Shown here in pieces: positions 50,136-60,882 of a stretch of DNA of 64,000 nt. The notes under the pieces were generated by a model. The model made no database searches and had not been told where the DNA came from. It saw only the letters and a list, made by a program, of their open reading frames with translations. The position numbers and the translations under genes are program-made. The DNA is from Mesostigma viride. Its lineage: Eukaryota > Streptophyta > Mesostigmatophyceae > Mesostigmatales > Mesostigmataceae. The stretch spans positions 52,501-116,500 of the forward strand of contig RPFO01000079.1 of assembly GCA_009746045.1 (NCBI GenBank). The letters are read 5' to 3'. Within the stretch, counting starts at the first letter, position 1. Each line of letters starts with the position of its first letter.

Positions 50136-52584
50136 GGTACCGCCTGCCGTCCGGCACTTTGAAGCCCGCCGGTGCTATAATTCCTATCGTCCACGCATGT
50201 TTTCCCCTGCCTCAAACCGCACGTTGCATTTAAATCTGGAGCCCAAAATTCACTGAAAACGTGTGCCAGCCGGTAGCAAACTGGGCCAAGCTGCCACGGA
50301 ATGGTGGTACCGCCTGCCGTCCGGCACTTTGAAGCCCGCCGGTGCTATAATTCCTATCGTCCACGCATGTTTTCCCCTGCCTCAAACCGCACGTTGCATT
50401 TAAATCTGGAGCCCAAAATTCACTGAAAACGTGTGCCAGCCGGTAGCAAACTGGGCCAAGCTGCCACGGAATGGTGGTACCGCCTGCCGTCCGGCACTTT
50501 GAAGCCCGCCGGTGCTATAATTCCTATCGTCCACGCATGTTTTCCCCTGCCTCAAACCGCACGTTGCATTTAAATCTGGAGCCCAAAATTCACTGAAAAC
50601 GTGTGCCAGCCGGTAGCAAACTGGGCCAAGCTGCCACGGAATGGTGGTACCGCCTGCCGTCCGGCACTTTGAAGCCCGCCGGTGCTATAATTCCTATCGT
50701 CCACGCATGTTTTCCCCTGCCTCAAACCGCACGTTGCATTTAAATCTGGAGCCCAAAATTCACTGAAAACGTGTGCCAGCCGGTAGCAAACTGGGCCAAG
50801 CTGCCACGGAATGGTGGTACCGCCTGCCGTCCGGCACTTTGAAGCCCGCCGGTGCTATAATTCCTATCGTCCACGCATGTTTTCCCCTGCCTCAAACCGC
50901 ACGTTGCATTTAAATCTGGAGCCCAAAATTCACTGAAAACGTGTGCCAGCCGGTAGCAAACTGGGCCAAGCTGCCACGGAATGGTGGTACCGCCTGCCGT
51001 CCGGCACTTTGAAGCCCGCCGGTGCTATAATTCCTATCGTCCACGCATGTTTTCCCCTGCCTCAAACCGCACGTTGCATTTAAATCTGGAGCCCAAAATT
51101 CACTGAAAACGTGTGCCAGCCGGTAGCAAACTGGGCCAAGCTGCCACGGAATGGTGGTACCGCCTGCCGTCCGGCACTTTGAAGCCCGCCGGTGCTATAA
51201 TTCCTATCGTCCACGCATGTTTTCCCCTGCCTCAAACCGCACGTTGCATTTAAATCTGGAGCCCAAAATTCACTGAAAACGTGTGCCAGCCGGTAGCAAA
51301 CTGGGCCAAGCTGCCACGGAATGGTGGTACCGCCTGCCGTCCGGCACTTTGAAGCCCGCCGGTGCTATAATTCCTATCGTCCACGCATGTTTTCCCCTGC
51401 CTCAAACCGCACGTTGCATTTAAATCTGGAGCCCAAAATTCACTGAAAACGTGTGCCAGCCGGTAGCAAACTGGGCCAAGCTGCCACGGAATGGTGGTAC
51501 CGCCTGCCGTCCGGCACTTTGAAGCCCGCCGGTGCTATAATTCCTATCGTCCACGCATGTTTTCCCCTGCCTCAAACCGCACGTTGCATTTAAATCTGGA
51601 GCCCAAAATTCACTGAAAACGTGTGCCAGCCGGTAGCAAACTGGGCCAAGCTGCCACGGAATGGTGGTACCGCCTGCCGTCCGGCACTTTGAAGCCCGCC
51701 GGTGCTATAATTCCTATCGTCCACGCATGTTTTCCCCTGCCTCAAACCGCACGTTGCATTTAAATCTGGAGCCCAAAATTCACTGAAAACGTGTGCCAGC
51801 CGGTAGCAAACTGGGCCAAGCTGCCACGGAATGGTGGTACCGCCTGCCGTCCGGCACTTTGAAGCCCGCCGGTGCTATAATTCCTATCGTCCACGCATGT
51901 TTTCCCCTGCCTCAAACCGCACGTTGCATTTAAATCTGGAGCCCAAAATTCACTGAAAACGTGTGCCAGCCGGTAGCAAACTGGGCCAAGCTGCCACGGA
52001 ATGGTGGTACCGCCTGCCGTCCGGCACTTTGAAGCCCGCCGGTGCTATAATTCCTATCGTCCACGCATGTTTTCCCCTGCCTCAAACCGCACGTTGCATT
52101 TAAATCTGGAGCCCAAAATTCACTGAAAACGTGTGCCAGCCGGTAGCAAACTGGGCCAAGCTGCCACGGAATGGTGGTACCGCCTGCCGTCCGGCACTTT
52201 GAAGCCCGCCGGTGCTATAATTCCTATCGTCCACGCATGTTTTCCCCTGCCTCAAACCGCACGTTGCATTTAAATCTGGAGCCCAAAATTCACTGAAAAC
52301 GTGTGCCAGCCGGTAGCAAACTGGGCCAAGCTGCCACGGAATGGTGGTACCGCCTGCCGTCCGGCACTTGGAAGCCCGCCGGTGCTATAATTCCTATCGT
52401 CCACGCATGTTTTCCCCTGCCTCAAACCGCACGTTGCATTTAAATCTGGAGCCCAAAATGCACTGAAAACGTGTGCCAGCCGGTAGCAAACTGGGCCAAG
52501 CTGCCACGGAATGGTGGTACCGCCTGCCGTCCGGCACTTGGAAGCCCGCCGGTGCTATAATTCCTATCGTCCACGCATGTTTTT
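50136..52584. repeat. Tandem array of a 170-bp monomer, 14.4 copies
   Basis: The unit begins GGTACCGCCTGCCGTCCGG. Starts recur every 170 bp from 50136 to 52516 with essentially no divergence. Only the last full and the partial copy carry CACTTGG for CACTTTG, and the last full copy has AAAATGCACTG. It abuts the RLE-f coding end on one side and an RLE fragment on the other. There are no unique spacers, so it is not CRISPR-like. Confidence 0.95.
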
Positions 52585-52783
52585 CCTTGAAGAAGGCGGA
52601 GGTCAGGGGCCCCATGGCCCCAAACTCCTCCAGGACAAAGGGCACCACACGATGGTGCCCGACGTCGCCGTAGGCCAGGAGCTTGGCCCGCTCCGCCCGG
52701 TCCGCCGTGTAACCTGCCGTGAGGGAGGCCCCAGCCACGTGGCTAAGAGCCAAGGGCCGCGCCACCGAAACGTCAATAAGCAG
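52585..52783 (-). pseudogene. RLE-family endonuclease fragment fused to the array
   Basis: It matches RLE-f 45038-45236 (LLIDVSVARPLALSHVAG ... GAMGPLTSAFFKE). The left edge joins the monomer at CTTCAAGG/AAAAACATG (minus strand). The right edge meets the TA target at 52784. It has no 3' tail of its own, so it is not an independent insertion. Confidence 0.8.
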
Positions 52784-52800
52784 ATATATATGAGAAGCTG
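52784..52800. repeat. Right target duplication of RLE-e
   Basis: ATATATATGAGAAGCTG, matching 42264-42280. Original host sequence continues to the right. Confidence 0.85.
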
Positions 52801-53743
52801 TGATGGGTTCAATGGACTCACTTCACAATTAAGGGCATCTACAATGCATGCATGTAGTGAAATCCCTACCTGCACCGGGGTGGGTACAATAATAAGGCAG
52901 GCAGGCAGGCAGGCCTTCTCCATGACATACCCAGATGGTATGTCACAGTATATTGCTATATACTTGCAACATCAAGTACAAGAATACAACAAAAAAAGCC
53001 GGTCATTTGTGCTTGTAATGGAAGTTGTATACACAGGTAGAGCGCGAGAAAGCTACAGATACACGGAATTATTCCAACAAGAGTGAACCATGGGTAACAC
53101 CCCAATGCATCCAGCAAGTTCATGATTGAGGTAGGCAGCTCATGTGGCATTGAAAATGCTGTGCTCGCCCTTAGCCAGTTGTTGGCGGCGAACACCATCA
53201 GCTTAGCTCTGGCCAAGGTAGCAGATAGCAGCAACGGAAGCAGATAGCAGCACTTGCAAACCGCATGTAGCCCAGACCCCTCTGTTCACATCAGCAACGC
53301 AAGAGATGCACATGATGCTGCAAGAAAGCCAGAAAGCCAGCAAGCCAGCAAGCCAGCAACATGCCAACACTAGCCATGCAGCACGTATGCAGCAAGCACA
53401 GCGAGCACTTACCACGCAGACGATATCACATCCCCAATCTCCCAGTACCTAGATATCTAGTTGAGGCTGATTGCGGGTGGGGCCCACTCAGACGATGAAA
53501 GGTGGCGACCTGGCAAAAACTGCCGCACATTGTGTACAGCACTGTCAGGGCTATGTGACCTCTCAACAGAGGCCCATGTTCCATCACCACATGCACCAAC
53601 AAGGCAAATGATCACAGACAGCCACCAACGCAAGCAATACAGCTATCTTAATAACCCAGAGATGCAGACAGGCACAAAAGTCAACGATGCAAGACACCCA
53701 GGCAGTACTGAATGCATGCAATGACAGCGGCGACAACAATGGC
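52801..53743. other. Spacer with short simple repeats
   Basis: (GGCA)n at 52895-52914 and AGCCAGCA-type repeats at 53331-53360. No gene recognised. Confidence 0.5.
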
Positions 53744-54310
53744 AGTCATGATAGCCATGACAGCCATGACAGCCATGACAGCCATGACAGCCATGACAGC
53801 CATGACAGCCATGACAGCCATGACAGCCATGACAGCCATGACAGCCATGACCGCCATGACCGCCATGACAGCCATGACAGCCATGACACCCACGACAGCC
53901 ATGACAACAACCATGCATGACAGCCGGCCATGACAGCCATGACAGCCATGACAGCCAGACAGCCATGACAGCCATGACAACAACCATGACAGCCATGACA
54001 GCCATGACAGCCATGACAGCCAGACAGCCATGACAGCCATGACAGCCATGACAGCCATGACAGCCATGACAGCCATGACACCCACGACAGCCTCGACAGC
54101 CACGACAGCCATGACAGCCATGACAGCCATGACAGCCATGACAGCCATGACAGCCACGACAGCCATGACAGCCATGACAGCCATGACAGCCATGACAGCC
54201 ATGACAGCCATGACAGCCATGACAGCCATGACAGCCATGACAGCCATGACAGCCACGACAGCCATGACAGCCATGAAAGCCATGAAAGCCATGAAAGCCA
54301 TGAAAGCCAT
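53744..54310. repeat. 9-bp minisatellite (CATGACAGC)n, about 60 units
   Basis: Nearly continuous, with scattered variants (CATGACCGC, CACGACAGC, CATGAAAGC) and short breaks at 53917-53935, 53957 and 54020. Frames of HDS, MTA or WLS repeats are artefacts of the 9-bp period. Confidence 0.95.
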
Positions 54311-54440
54311 GGCTGCTCGGCAGCGAACAATACTATAAAGTATATAGCTATAAGTATGAAGTATATAGCCACAAGTATATAACCATACCCAACAAGCTCG
54401 CCTGCTTAAAAATAAAAATAAAAAATAAAAATAATTATGA

Positions 54441-55152
54441 TGGGCTCCCTCGAAATTGACAACGCACCATCGGGACCTGACCCAAAGAAAGCAAGCCCGC
54501 TTATATGCGCGCTCCTACATTCATCGAGAAACAATGCACAACGCAGAAGAACCAAGACAGCTCGCAGGAAAGAAAAGAGCACCAGCAACCCCGCTCGCCA
54601 GTTGCATGTACTTACAACTGATGCAAGGTGATGGCGAGCACAGTCGACGGTAACTCGCCTGGCAACATTTGCTCCGCCTGCATGGCAACATAACAAGGCA
54701 ATATCACTCTTCGAAGTGAAGCTCAATTGGCAAATGCAGCAATCCAAAGGAACAATCGATATAGTAATGCCGACACTTGATTTACTGGATTGGACCAGTC
54801 GTCCACGACAAACACTGTCAAGCTCTGGAGAAAATCCATGATAAAATGCCTTATCTATCGGATTGAAATAACGCTAACTTGCGTGCTTAGAAACAAGATG
54901 TTGAAACGTCAATCTACGTTTAGGTAACCGCCCCCGTCAATATCCGGAATGTTTCTCCCGCCATGGCTGCCGGGGGTCTGCTGTCTTGCACTTACGGCGC
55001 CTAACTGAGTAATTTACGCGCCCGCAGGCCCACCGGCCGCAGGCGAGCGTTGTATGCAGGCTACGGACCTGCTTGGAGTACTGCGCCACTACAGTAGGCT
55101 CGGGTGAGTCTGGATGCACATCCAGACTCGATCATGAGTCTGAAAAATATGG
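54441..55152 (-). repeat. Segmental repeat D, copy 2
   Basis: Reverse partner of 31898-32607. The palindrome is present with one mismatch (55108-55131). The frame CCICQLSFTSKSDIALLCC is at about 54670-54745. Confidence 0.7.
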
Positions 55153-55243
55153 TCCACCTCCCGTTGCCGCACTTGCGGGTGACAACGGGATTTCTTACTC
55201 CGGCGCCCAATGGCCTCCAGGCTCGGATTTTATCACGCAGAGC

Positions 55244-55390
55244 CAATTTTGATTTTCGGAAGAACCGTTAGGTTCGCCAGAATTGGCGAAGCTTATCAGG
55301 CGGAGCCAATTTTTGGAAGAACCGTTAGGTTGGCCAGAATTGGCGAAGCTTATAAGGCCATACACGTGAGAAAACATAGGAATACACAAG
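55244..55390. repeat. Hairpin/MITE-like repeat, second copy
   Basis: Two tandem units of about 66 bp (GGCGGAGCCAATTTT.GGAAG, AACCGTTAGGTT, GCCAGAATTGGCGAAGCTTA). ACACGTGAGAAAACATAGGA, shared in reverse with 347-370, follows. Confidence 0.65.
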
Positions 55391-55841
55391 CTTAAGGGGG
55401 GGGCCGGGGGATGCTTCGCTCGATTCAAGTCAACTAAGCTTATCAAGGGGGCTGAAAAAAGGAAAAAGTCGGGAGACAAATAACGAGACGCTGTGTGGGC
55501 CTGAAACACCGCAGTCCGTCCGCCCTTCCCAGTTCCCACCCACCCGGAGGCCGCCATTTGCCGCCTCAGTGAGACGCCCCGCCCCATGCGAGGTCGCAAC
55601 CCCCCTTCCCCCTCAGCAAGCCGATGGTCTTTACATGTATTGAGGTCGCAATGAGGCCCCCGCCCTCCTCAGCGAGACGCCAGAGTCTGCGGGATCCCCC
55701 GTCCCCCGCGCCCCCCACCGACCCACCCGGAGGTTCCCCCCCCCCCCCCCCTCAGCCATGATGCGCCCCCTCGCCGACCGGAAAAGTATGCAGATCCGCC
55801 ACAGGATGCCTCCCCACCTGAGTGAGACGGCGAGGTCGCAA
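55391..55841. repeat. GC-rich degenerate repeat, left flank of the copia element
   Basis: Recurring CCTCAG-GAGACG and CACCCGGAGG phrases. CCCCTCAGCCATGATGCGCC ... GACCGGAAAAGTA (55750-55787) recurs right of the element at 63885-64000, so the insertion lies in tandemly repeated DNA. Confidence 0.55.
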
Positions 55842-55846
55842 GGCCC

Positions 55847-56544
55847 AGTTAACGTTCCTAGCAAACGCAATGTGAAGGATATGGTTGCAATTCAGCAATG
55901 TGTGAGTATGGTTGGAAGCGGAGCTTTGTTAAAATTGGATAATGTTACAGCGCTCACACACTTGAGGCTTGTACACGCGCTTGCCAAGTCAAGGCAAAAC
56001 ACGTGAGGCGGGCTCGCAAGAGATGCCCAATTGGCACTGGCCTATTGTTTATATACTTGTGCACTGTGCTTGCTAGTCCTGAGCAGCCTAGGAGGCCTGC
56101 TCAGTAATAACACCCCCGGTACAGTATTCACTACCTGTACAGCGCCCAGTTCCTATACAGTAGGTCTGCCATACAGGCACAGTGACCACAGAGTACAGTC
56201 ACCACAGTGATTATTGCATCTGCACCTAGAAGTCCAGGACTAAGCCTGCGGTACCAACAGACCACAGGTTAAGGTTCCTATTTCCTGCGTACGACGTATT
56301 AATCCAATACCGTCGTAGGTACAGCACCTAATTCCTGTCAGCCCAGGAATTACTGTCGACCCCATATGTCGTCGGCAAATATTCACGTCCGACTTAGAAG
56401 AACAGCCGGCTCGCGCTCGCGCGCGACCGGGAAGTCGGAACGCCATAACTTTCTTGATACTTGTCGGAATGAACTCGTTCCGGTGCCGCTGGAATCGCAG
56501 AGATATGCCGAATCAGGATCACGCCAATGCGCTTGGCGTTAACT
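55847..56544 (-). repeat. Copia element 3' LTR
   Basis: About 99% identical to 63174-63870. Its ends form the inverted pair AGTTAACG/CGTTAACT rather than TG...CA. Confidence 0.9.
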
Positions 56545-57291
56545 CCAATCCTTTCTTTTCTTGAGCTGTAGCAGCTCACACAAGTCTACATACAAACACA
56601 CACAATGGGTACTGGACATCCTCCCCGACTACAAGTCACAACCCGCTGGGCATGACAGTCAGCTTGGATTCCTTATTATATGTACATAGCACCCATACTG
56701 GCTCAGGAGCACAAACAAATTACAATGAGTCCCTATCCCTTCACGGGAGGCTCGTTGTGTTACCCATGTACAAGAGGTTGGCCAACTGTGGCAGCCCATA
56801 GGTGTTCAGCTAAGAACTTGAGAAGTATGTACAACCTTCAGGACCTTAGGCGAAACCCCACAGATCACCCACAACAGCTCATCAGAAAACATTGCTGACC
56901 CCCAGACGGGAGTCGGCGCCGGTCTGCTGCCCCTTATCGAACCAGACACAACATCTACGCGAAGCACATGCAAAACACAAGCTCCCATACTCGTTCCAAC
57001 CGTGGAAAATCAGGGGACCTGTCGCCACCTCACCAGCATGGTGGATGGGTCAGCCAGTCCGTGAAACTCCGCCTTAAGACGGCACCAGGGAATCGAACCC
57101 CGCCCACAAACCACAGATCTGGGGAAACCTCAGACTGAGATGAAAACCCCAGATAGACATCTCTCCATCAGAGACAATGTCAGACATTCCCACACCAGAG
57201 ACATGTCTCACCCCTCAAGGTGTGCTCAGGATTATGTACAATCAAGCTCCCAGCCTGATATCCAGAGACTTAAGCACCCAGCTCTCAGCTT
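56545..57291 (-). promoter_or_regulatory. Copia 3' untranslated region with polypurine tract
   Basis: On the minus strand AAGAAAAGAAAGGATTGG (56545-56562) precedes the 3' LTR. The rest is noncoding. A TTCGATT motif at about 57090 looked tRNA-like but has no partner arms. Confidence 0.65.
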
Positions 57292-60200
57292 TTAGACAGA
57301 TAGACCGACTTGACAGTCAGCATTCATGAGCTTCCTCAGTACATTGTACTGGGCTGGGGCCTTGTGTGGCAGCTTTGTCAATGCATCAGCAGGGTTCTCC
57401 TCGCCAGGGATATGCTTCAAGTCAACCAAACTGGCCAACTCCTTCAGCAACAAATAATCCAGGTCCCGGCTTCTGGCCAGCTGCTTGTGAACAAACTGGA
57501 CCATACCCATGCTGTCTGTTAGCAACAACGTCTCCATCTGCAAGGTCCAAGGGGTAACTGAAGCCAGCTCCAGCATTAACTCCTTTATGTACAGGCTGGA
57601 CTGGATCCCCTCGCATATGGCCCTGCATTCTGCCACATCTGAACTGATACAGACCCTCTTCTGCAGTCTGCTGTACCAGCTGAACAAACTTGCCCTGCTC
57701 TGATAAAAAGCAAACAGAGCAGCAGATCTCCCCCTGACCTTGGTAACCTGGCGAGCATCCATGGAACTGTCAACAAAGATCTCCAAGGTGATAGGCTGGG
57801 CAAAGTCAATCCCAGACAAAATCAGATCAGGGGTACTCTCCACCAACCGGGCTATGACTCGAGGCTTCTCATCCTCAAGCACCTCATCAGGCATTCTGCT
57901 ATGGACCATCAAAGACGGACCACAGATGCTGGCAAACCAGGCCCACATGCCTCTCAACTCAGGTCCTGCAGCCTGGGTGATCTTCTCTGGCAAGGCCTTC
58001 ACAATGGTCTGTTTATAATCTCCTCCAGCCTGAAGCCTGATACTCCACTCCCCGTCCCTCCTGAACAGGGTAGCCTGCATTCCACAGAACACTACAGGCT
58101 TGTTGGGCTCCTGCCACAGCTCCTTGCCCAGTGAAAACTTGCCACTGATGACAGGAATAAACTTCTTCAGCCAGGTCGTGGGGGCTAGCAAATGCAGATC
58201 ATCTCCATGCAAACTAGCATACACTGGCAGACCCTCCCATTGGGCCAGCAGCAAACAGGGATCAACTGAAGACACTCTCAAGCCACACTCACTGATCAGA
58301 GCTTCCTGCAGCGTGAGTCTCCAGATGATTGGGCTCGACCTGAGTCCTTCCAGGCCCTTCAGAATAACCAGGAATTGTTGATGCAGCTCCAGCTTCCAGA
58401 TGGCAGGCACCTCAACACAGTAAGGCTCATCCTGCTTCCACACCCTCCTGGCCACTTCTGGATCAGATTTTAAAAATGCCCTCTTGAAGTCCAGCAGCAC
58501 TGATGACATAGCTGCTCCCCTGTTCAGCAACCCCACGTAGAGACATAGCAAAATTCTCCATGTGTCGTGTAGCATCCCTGGCGTGTATAGCTCCTCTCCT
58601 GGCAGACTCCCCGTGCCGTGATACTCATTCAGGACAGGCCTGACATGGGGCACTGATACCTCATCCACAACCTTCCTCTTCAGCACAAATCTCAAAGCAA
58701 GCTTCCTTGATGCTGGGGGACGTCTGTCTGTTGGTGCAGCACACTCAAACTGCAACCACTCCTCCAATGCCTTGGAGAAGGCGAGCTTCCAAGCCTCAAA
58801 CAAAGTAGGCGAGCTCATCTCTTGGACCAGCTGGTCATATGTCAAAGGAGAGTGTGCAGCAAGGCTCCTGTGAGTTATGCCAATACTGCTGGGGTGCAAC
58901 ACAGCTGGAATCACCAAACTGGCCGCTGGGGGCACCTCCCCTTCATCCCATTTTACACCCTTGACCGGCTTGGCCCTGCACCTGACTGGAAATGTTGTCC
59001 TGAAATTTTCTAGGGGAATCATCCCCCAGCCATCTCTTCTCAGAGCTGTAGCTCTGATAGAAATCCCAGGATTGCCCAGAAAATTCTGACCCAAAATCAC
59101 AGGGCCATCATAGTCCTCTAGGACAAGGAAGGTCACATCCACACCCATGACAGGGGCAGTAACCTCTCCCAACACCCTTAGATGCGTCCTACCACTGAAA
59201 TCAGACACCCAGGGGCAACTTGGTTCTCCGACCAGCAGTTCTCCTGTATGCTGAGGTCCCATGACAGAAACCTGTGCATTGGTATCTATCTCCATGGCAG
59301 CTACCTCAGGTTCATCCAACTGGACAAGCTTGGACACCTTAGGCTCCTTCTTGGCTCTTTGCAAAGCCTGTACAATATCTGATAGACGCACACCCCTAGG
59401 CCTGGTGTCGGGCCGTTCCGGAGGTGCAGCCTGTCCGCCTGCTTGCCCAACCACCGTATGTGAAGGTACCCCAGGGGCCGGGCCAGGGTCACCCTGAGGG
59501 CTCGATACAGCTGTAGCACCCTGATCAGGAAGCTCCACGTCACCCCCGCCTTGTACACCAGCGGGCACCTGGAAGAGGTCTCCTTGATTACCTCCCCGGG
59601 GACGGATCTTTGACCAGGACAGACGGTGCACTGCTTGGGAGCCATCAATGGCCACCCAGCACTTATGGCCAGCGGCTTCTACTCGGGTCACCACCCCATC
59701 ATGCCAGCTGCCACGTTTCCCTGGAAAGCTTGGTTCCTTCCACACAACAACCTGTTGTCCAACGTTAGGTTCTAGGACACTCCAGCCCTTGTCTTTCTGC
59801 CTCAGCTTGAGGAACTTGGCCTCTAGCTTCTCCTTCCATGCCTGCTCAGCATCAGCTGGCAGCATCCTGGTATGCAGCATAAGAGGATTGATGGCAATGT
59901 CACCAAAGAACATGGGAGTCCTCAGGTTCAGCCTGTCCTCCACAGAACGTAGCCATGCAGATGTCACAATGGCAGATGACGTCCTTGGAATCCTCTCCAC
60001 CAGCAGCACAGTCTTGATCTCTTGGATGGCTCTCTCCACCACCCCTTGCTGGCCGTGGCTCTCCCTGGGTGTAATCAGCAACTCTGGAAACTCTGGCAGG
60101 TTCTCACAGCACTCAAACTGAATGTCACACTGCAACAACTCCAACCCAGGGTACCTGCTCCTTGTCAACTTCAGAGCAGCAATCAATGTAGGCTTCTCCA

Positions 60201-60849
60201 TGTCAGGCAGGATCTCTAGGGTCTTGTACTTGGTATATCTGTCCACTGCCACCAGCAGCTTCAAACCCCTGATTCTCTGAATATCTACCTGCACATGGCC
60301 TGGCTGCAAAATAGGAGTCCTGGCATGAGACTGCTTGGGCTTTCTAGCAACTAGCCTGCACTTGCAAGCTTGAGCAACCTGTTGGCAGATGGAGTACAAC
60401 TCACTTCCTCCCAGCCGTCTAGCAACTTGCAAAGACTGAGCTGCATGGCCAAACATGGTATGCAACCTTGAGGCAATGTCATACAAGAGAGAAAACCTTT
60501 TATTGTCATTATTAGCACTCAAGGTATGTACAGATCCCTTATGTACAGGAGGCACCAGGGTCGTGCCTGTCAGACTGTCTCCAGCCCTATCCTCATCCTG
60601 ACCATCCTGTGCCAGTCCTGCACGGTCAGAATGCTTCTGAGATCCACCTGGGTCCACATCACCAGGTCCTACCTCAGGCTCAGCACCGCCATGGCGGGCA
60701 CGTTGGCGAGTAACCACTGCAGCTACAGCTGGCATACTCTCTGTGGTAACCAAGCTTGCCCCATCGTGTCCAATAGGCTCTTTCACTAGAGCATGGGGCT
60801 GCCCCTCACTGCTGTCACTAGCAGCTTCATTACACACCCCTGGGGGCAC
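57292..60849 (-). CDS. Copia-like Pol: integrase, protease-like, RT, RNase H
   Basis: An uninterrupted frame of 1185 codons, in the same frame as the zinc-knuckle ORF and separated from it by one TGA (60883-60885). Residues about 130-180 form an integrase zinc-binding-like region (HTMFGH...C...CKC). The DDE core is VQVDIQRIRG, LLQCDIQFE and GVVERAIQE (29 residues between the last D and E rather than the usual 35). An aspartic-protease-like domain follows integrase: AAMEIDTNAQVSVM and PVILGQNFL, with DTNA instead of DTGA. RT has VLLDFKRAFLKSDPE, LEGLRSSPIIWRL and YASLHGDDLHLLA, with HGDD replacing YVDD. RNase H shows EIFVDSSMDA, DVAECRAICEGIQ and LLTDSMGMVQFV. The first ATG is later than 60849, where the codon is GTG. 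Read-through from gag is likely. Confidence 0.85.
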   Translation of the reverse strand: MPPGVCNEAASDSSEGQPHALVKEPIGHDGASLVTTESMPAVAAVVTRQRARHGGAEPEVGPGDVDPGGSQKHSDRAGLAQDGQDEDRAGDSLTGTTLVPPVHKGSVHTLSANNDNKRFSLLYDIASRLHTMFGHAAQSLQVARRLGGSELYSICQQVAQACKCRLVARKPKQSHARTPILQPGHVQVDIQRIRGLKLLVAVDRYTKYKTLEILPDMEKPTLIAALKLTRSRYPGLELLQCDIQFECCENLPEFPELLITPRESHGQQGVVERAIQEIKTVLLVERIPRTSSAIVTSAWLRSVEDRLNLRTPMFFGDIAINPLMLHTRMLPADAEQAWKEKLEAKFLKLRQKDKGWSVLEPNVGQQVVVWKEPSFPGKRGSWHDGVVTRVEAAGHKCWVAIDGSQAVHRLSWSKIRPRGGNQGDLFQVPAGVQGGGDVELPDQGATAVSSPQGDPGPAPGVPSHTVVGQAGGQAAPPERPDTRPRGVRLSDIVQALQRAKKEPKVSKLVQLDEPEVAAMEIDTNAQVSVMGPQHTGELLVGEPSCPWVSDFSGRTHLRVLGEVTAPVMGVDVTFLVLEDYDGPVILGQNFLGNPGISIRATALRRDGWGMIPLENFRTTFPVRCRAKPVKGVKWDEGEVPPAASLVIPAVLHPSSIGITHRSLAAHSPLTYDQLVQEMSSPTLFEAWKLAFSKALEEWLQFECAAPTDRRPPASRKLALRFVLKRKVVDEVSVPHVRPVLNEYHGTGSLPGEELYTPGMLHDTWRILLCLYVGLLNRGAAMSSVLLDFKRAFLKSDPEVARRVWKQDEPYCVEVPAIWKLELHQQFLVILKGLEGLRSSPIIWRLTLQEALISECGLRVSSVDPCLLLAQWEGLPVYASLHGDDLHLLAPTTWLKKFIPVISGKFSLGKELWQEPNKPVVFCGMQATLFRRDGEWSIRLQAGGDYKQTIVKALPEKITQAAGPELRGMWAWFASICGPSLMVHSRMPDEVLEDEKPRVIARLVESTPDLILSGIDFAQPITLEIFVDSSMDARQVTKVRGRSAALFAFYQSRASLFSWYSRLQKRVCISSDVAECRAICEGIQSSLYIKELMLELASVTPWTLQMETLLLTDSMGMVQFVHKQLARSRDLDYLLLKELASLVDLKHIPGEENPADALTKLPHKAPAQYNVLRKLMNADCQVGLSV

Positions 60850-60882
60850 CCTCCAGGGTTCAGGGATGTGTGCAGGCTCAAG

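Larger units (their letters stand above)
44729..52783 (-). mobile_element. RLE-f: near full-length RLE-type LINE with monomer-array leader
   Basis: Reading on the minus strand: a 199-nt RLE-family fragment (52783-52585), 14.4 monomers of 170 bp (52584-50136), GC hairpins (50120-50062), coding region 50021-44862, 3' UTR, then GTAATTATATTTTTAA at 44729. TATATAT-type target sequence is at both ends. Order of domains: PHD, unknown, RING-H2, two atypical zinc fingers, RT, CCHC, RLE. Four frame changes, mostly in C/G runs, interrupt one presumed long ORF. Confidence 0.85.

Noticed and set aside
50136-52584. CRISPR-like array
   Set aside because: 170-bp units are directly contiguous with no variable spacers, and the context is eukaryotic.
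53643-54372. Frames of about 200 codons with MAV, WLS, HDS or MTA repeats
   Set aside because: A 9-bp repeat without stops is open in several frames at once. There is no coding signature.
57070-57110. Possible tRNA (GGGGTTCGATTCCC on the minus strand)
   Set aside because: Only the T-arm-like stretch is present. No matching acceptor, D or anticodon arms could be formed.
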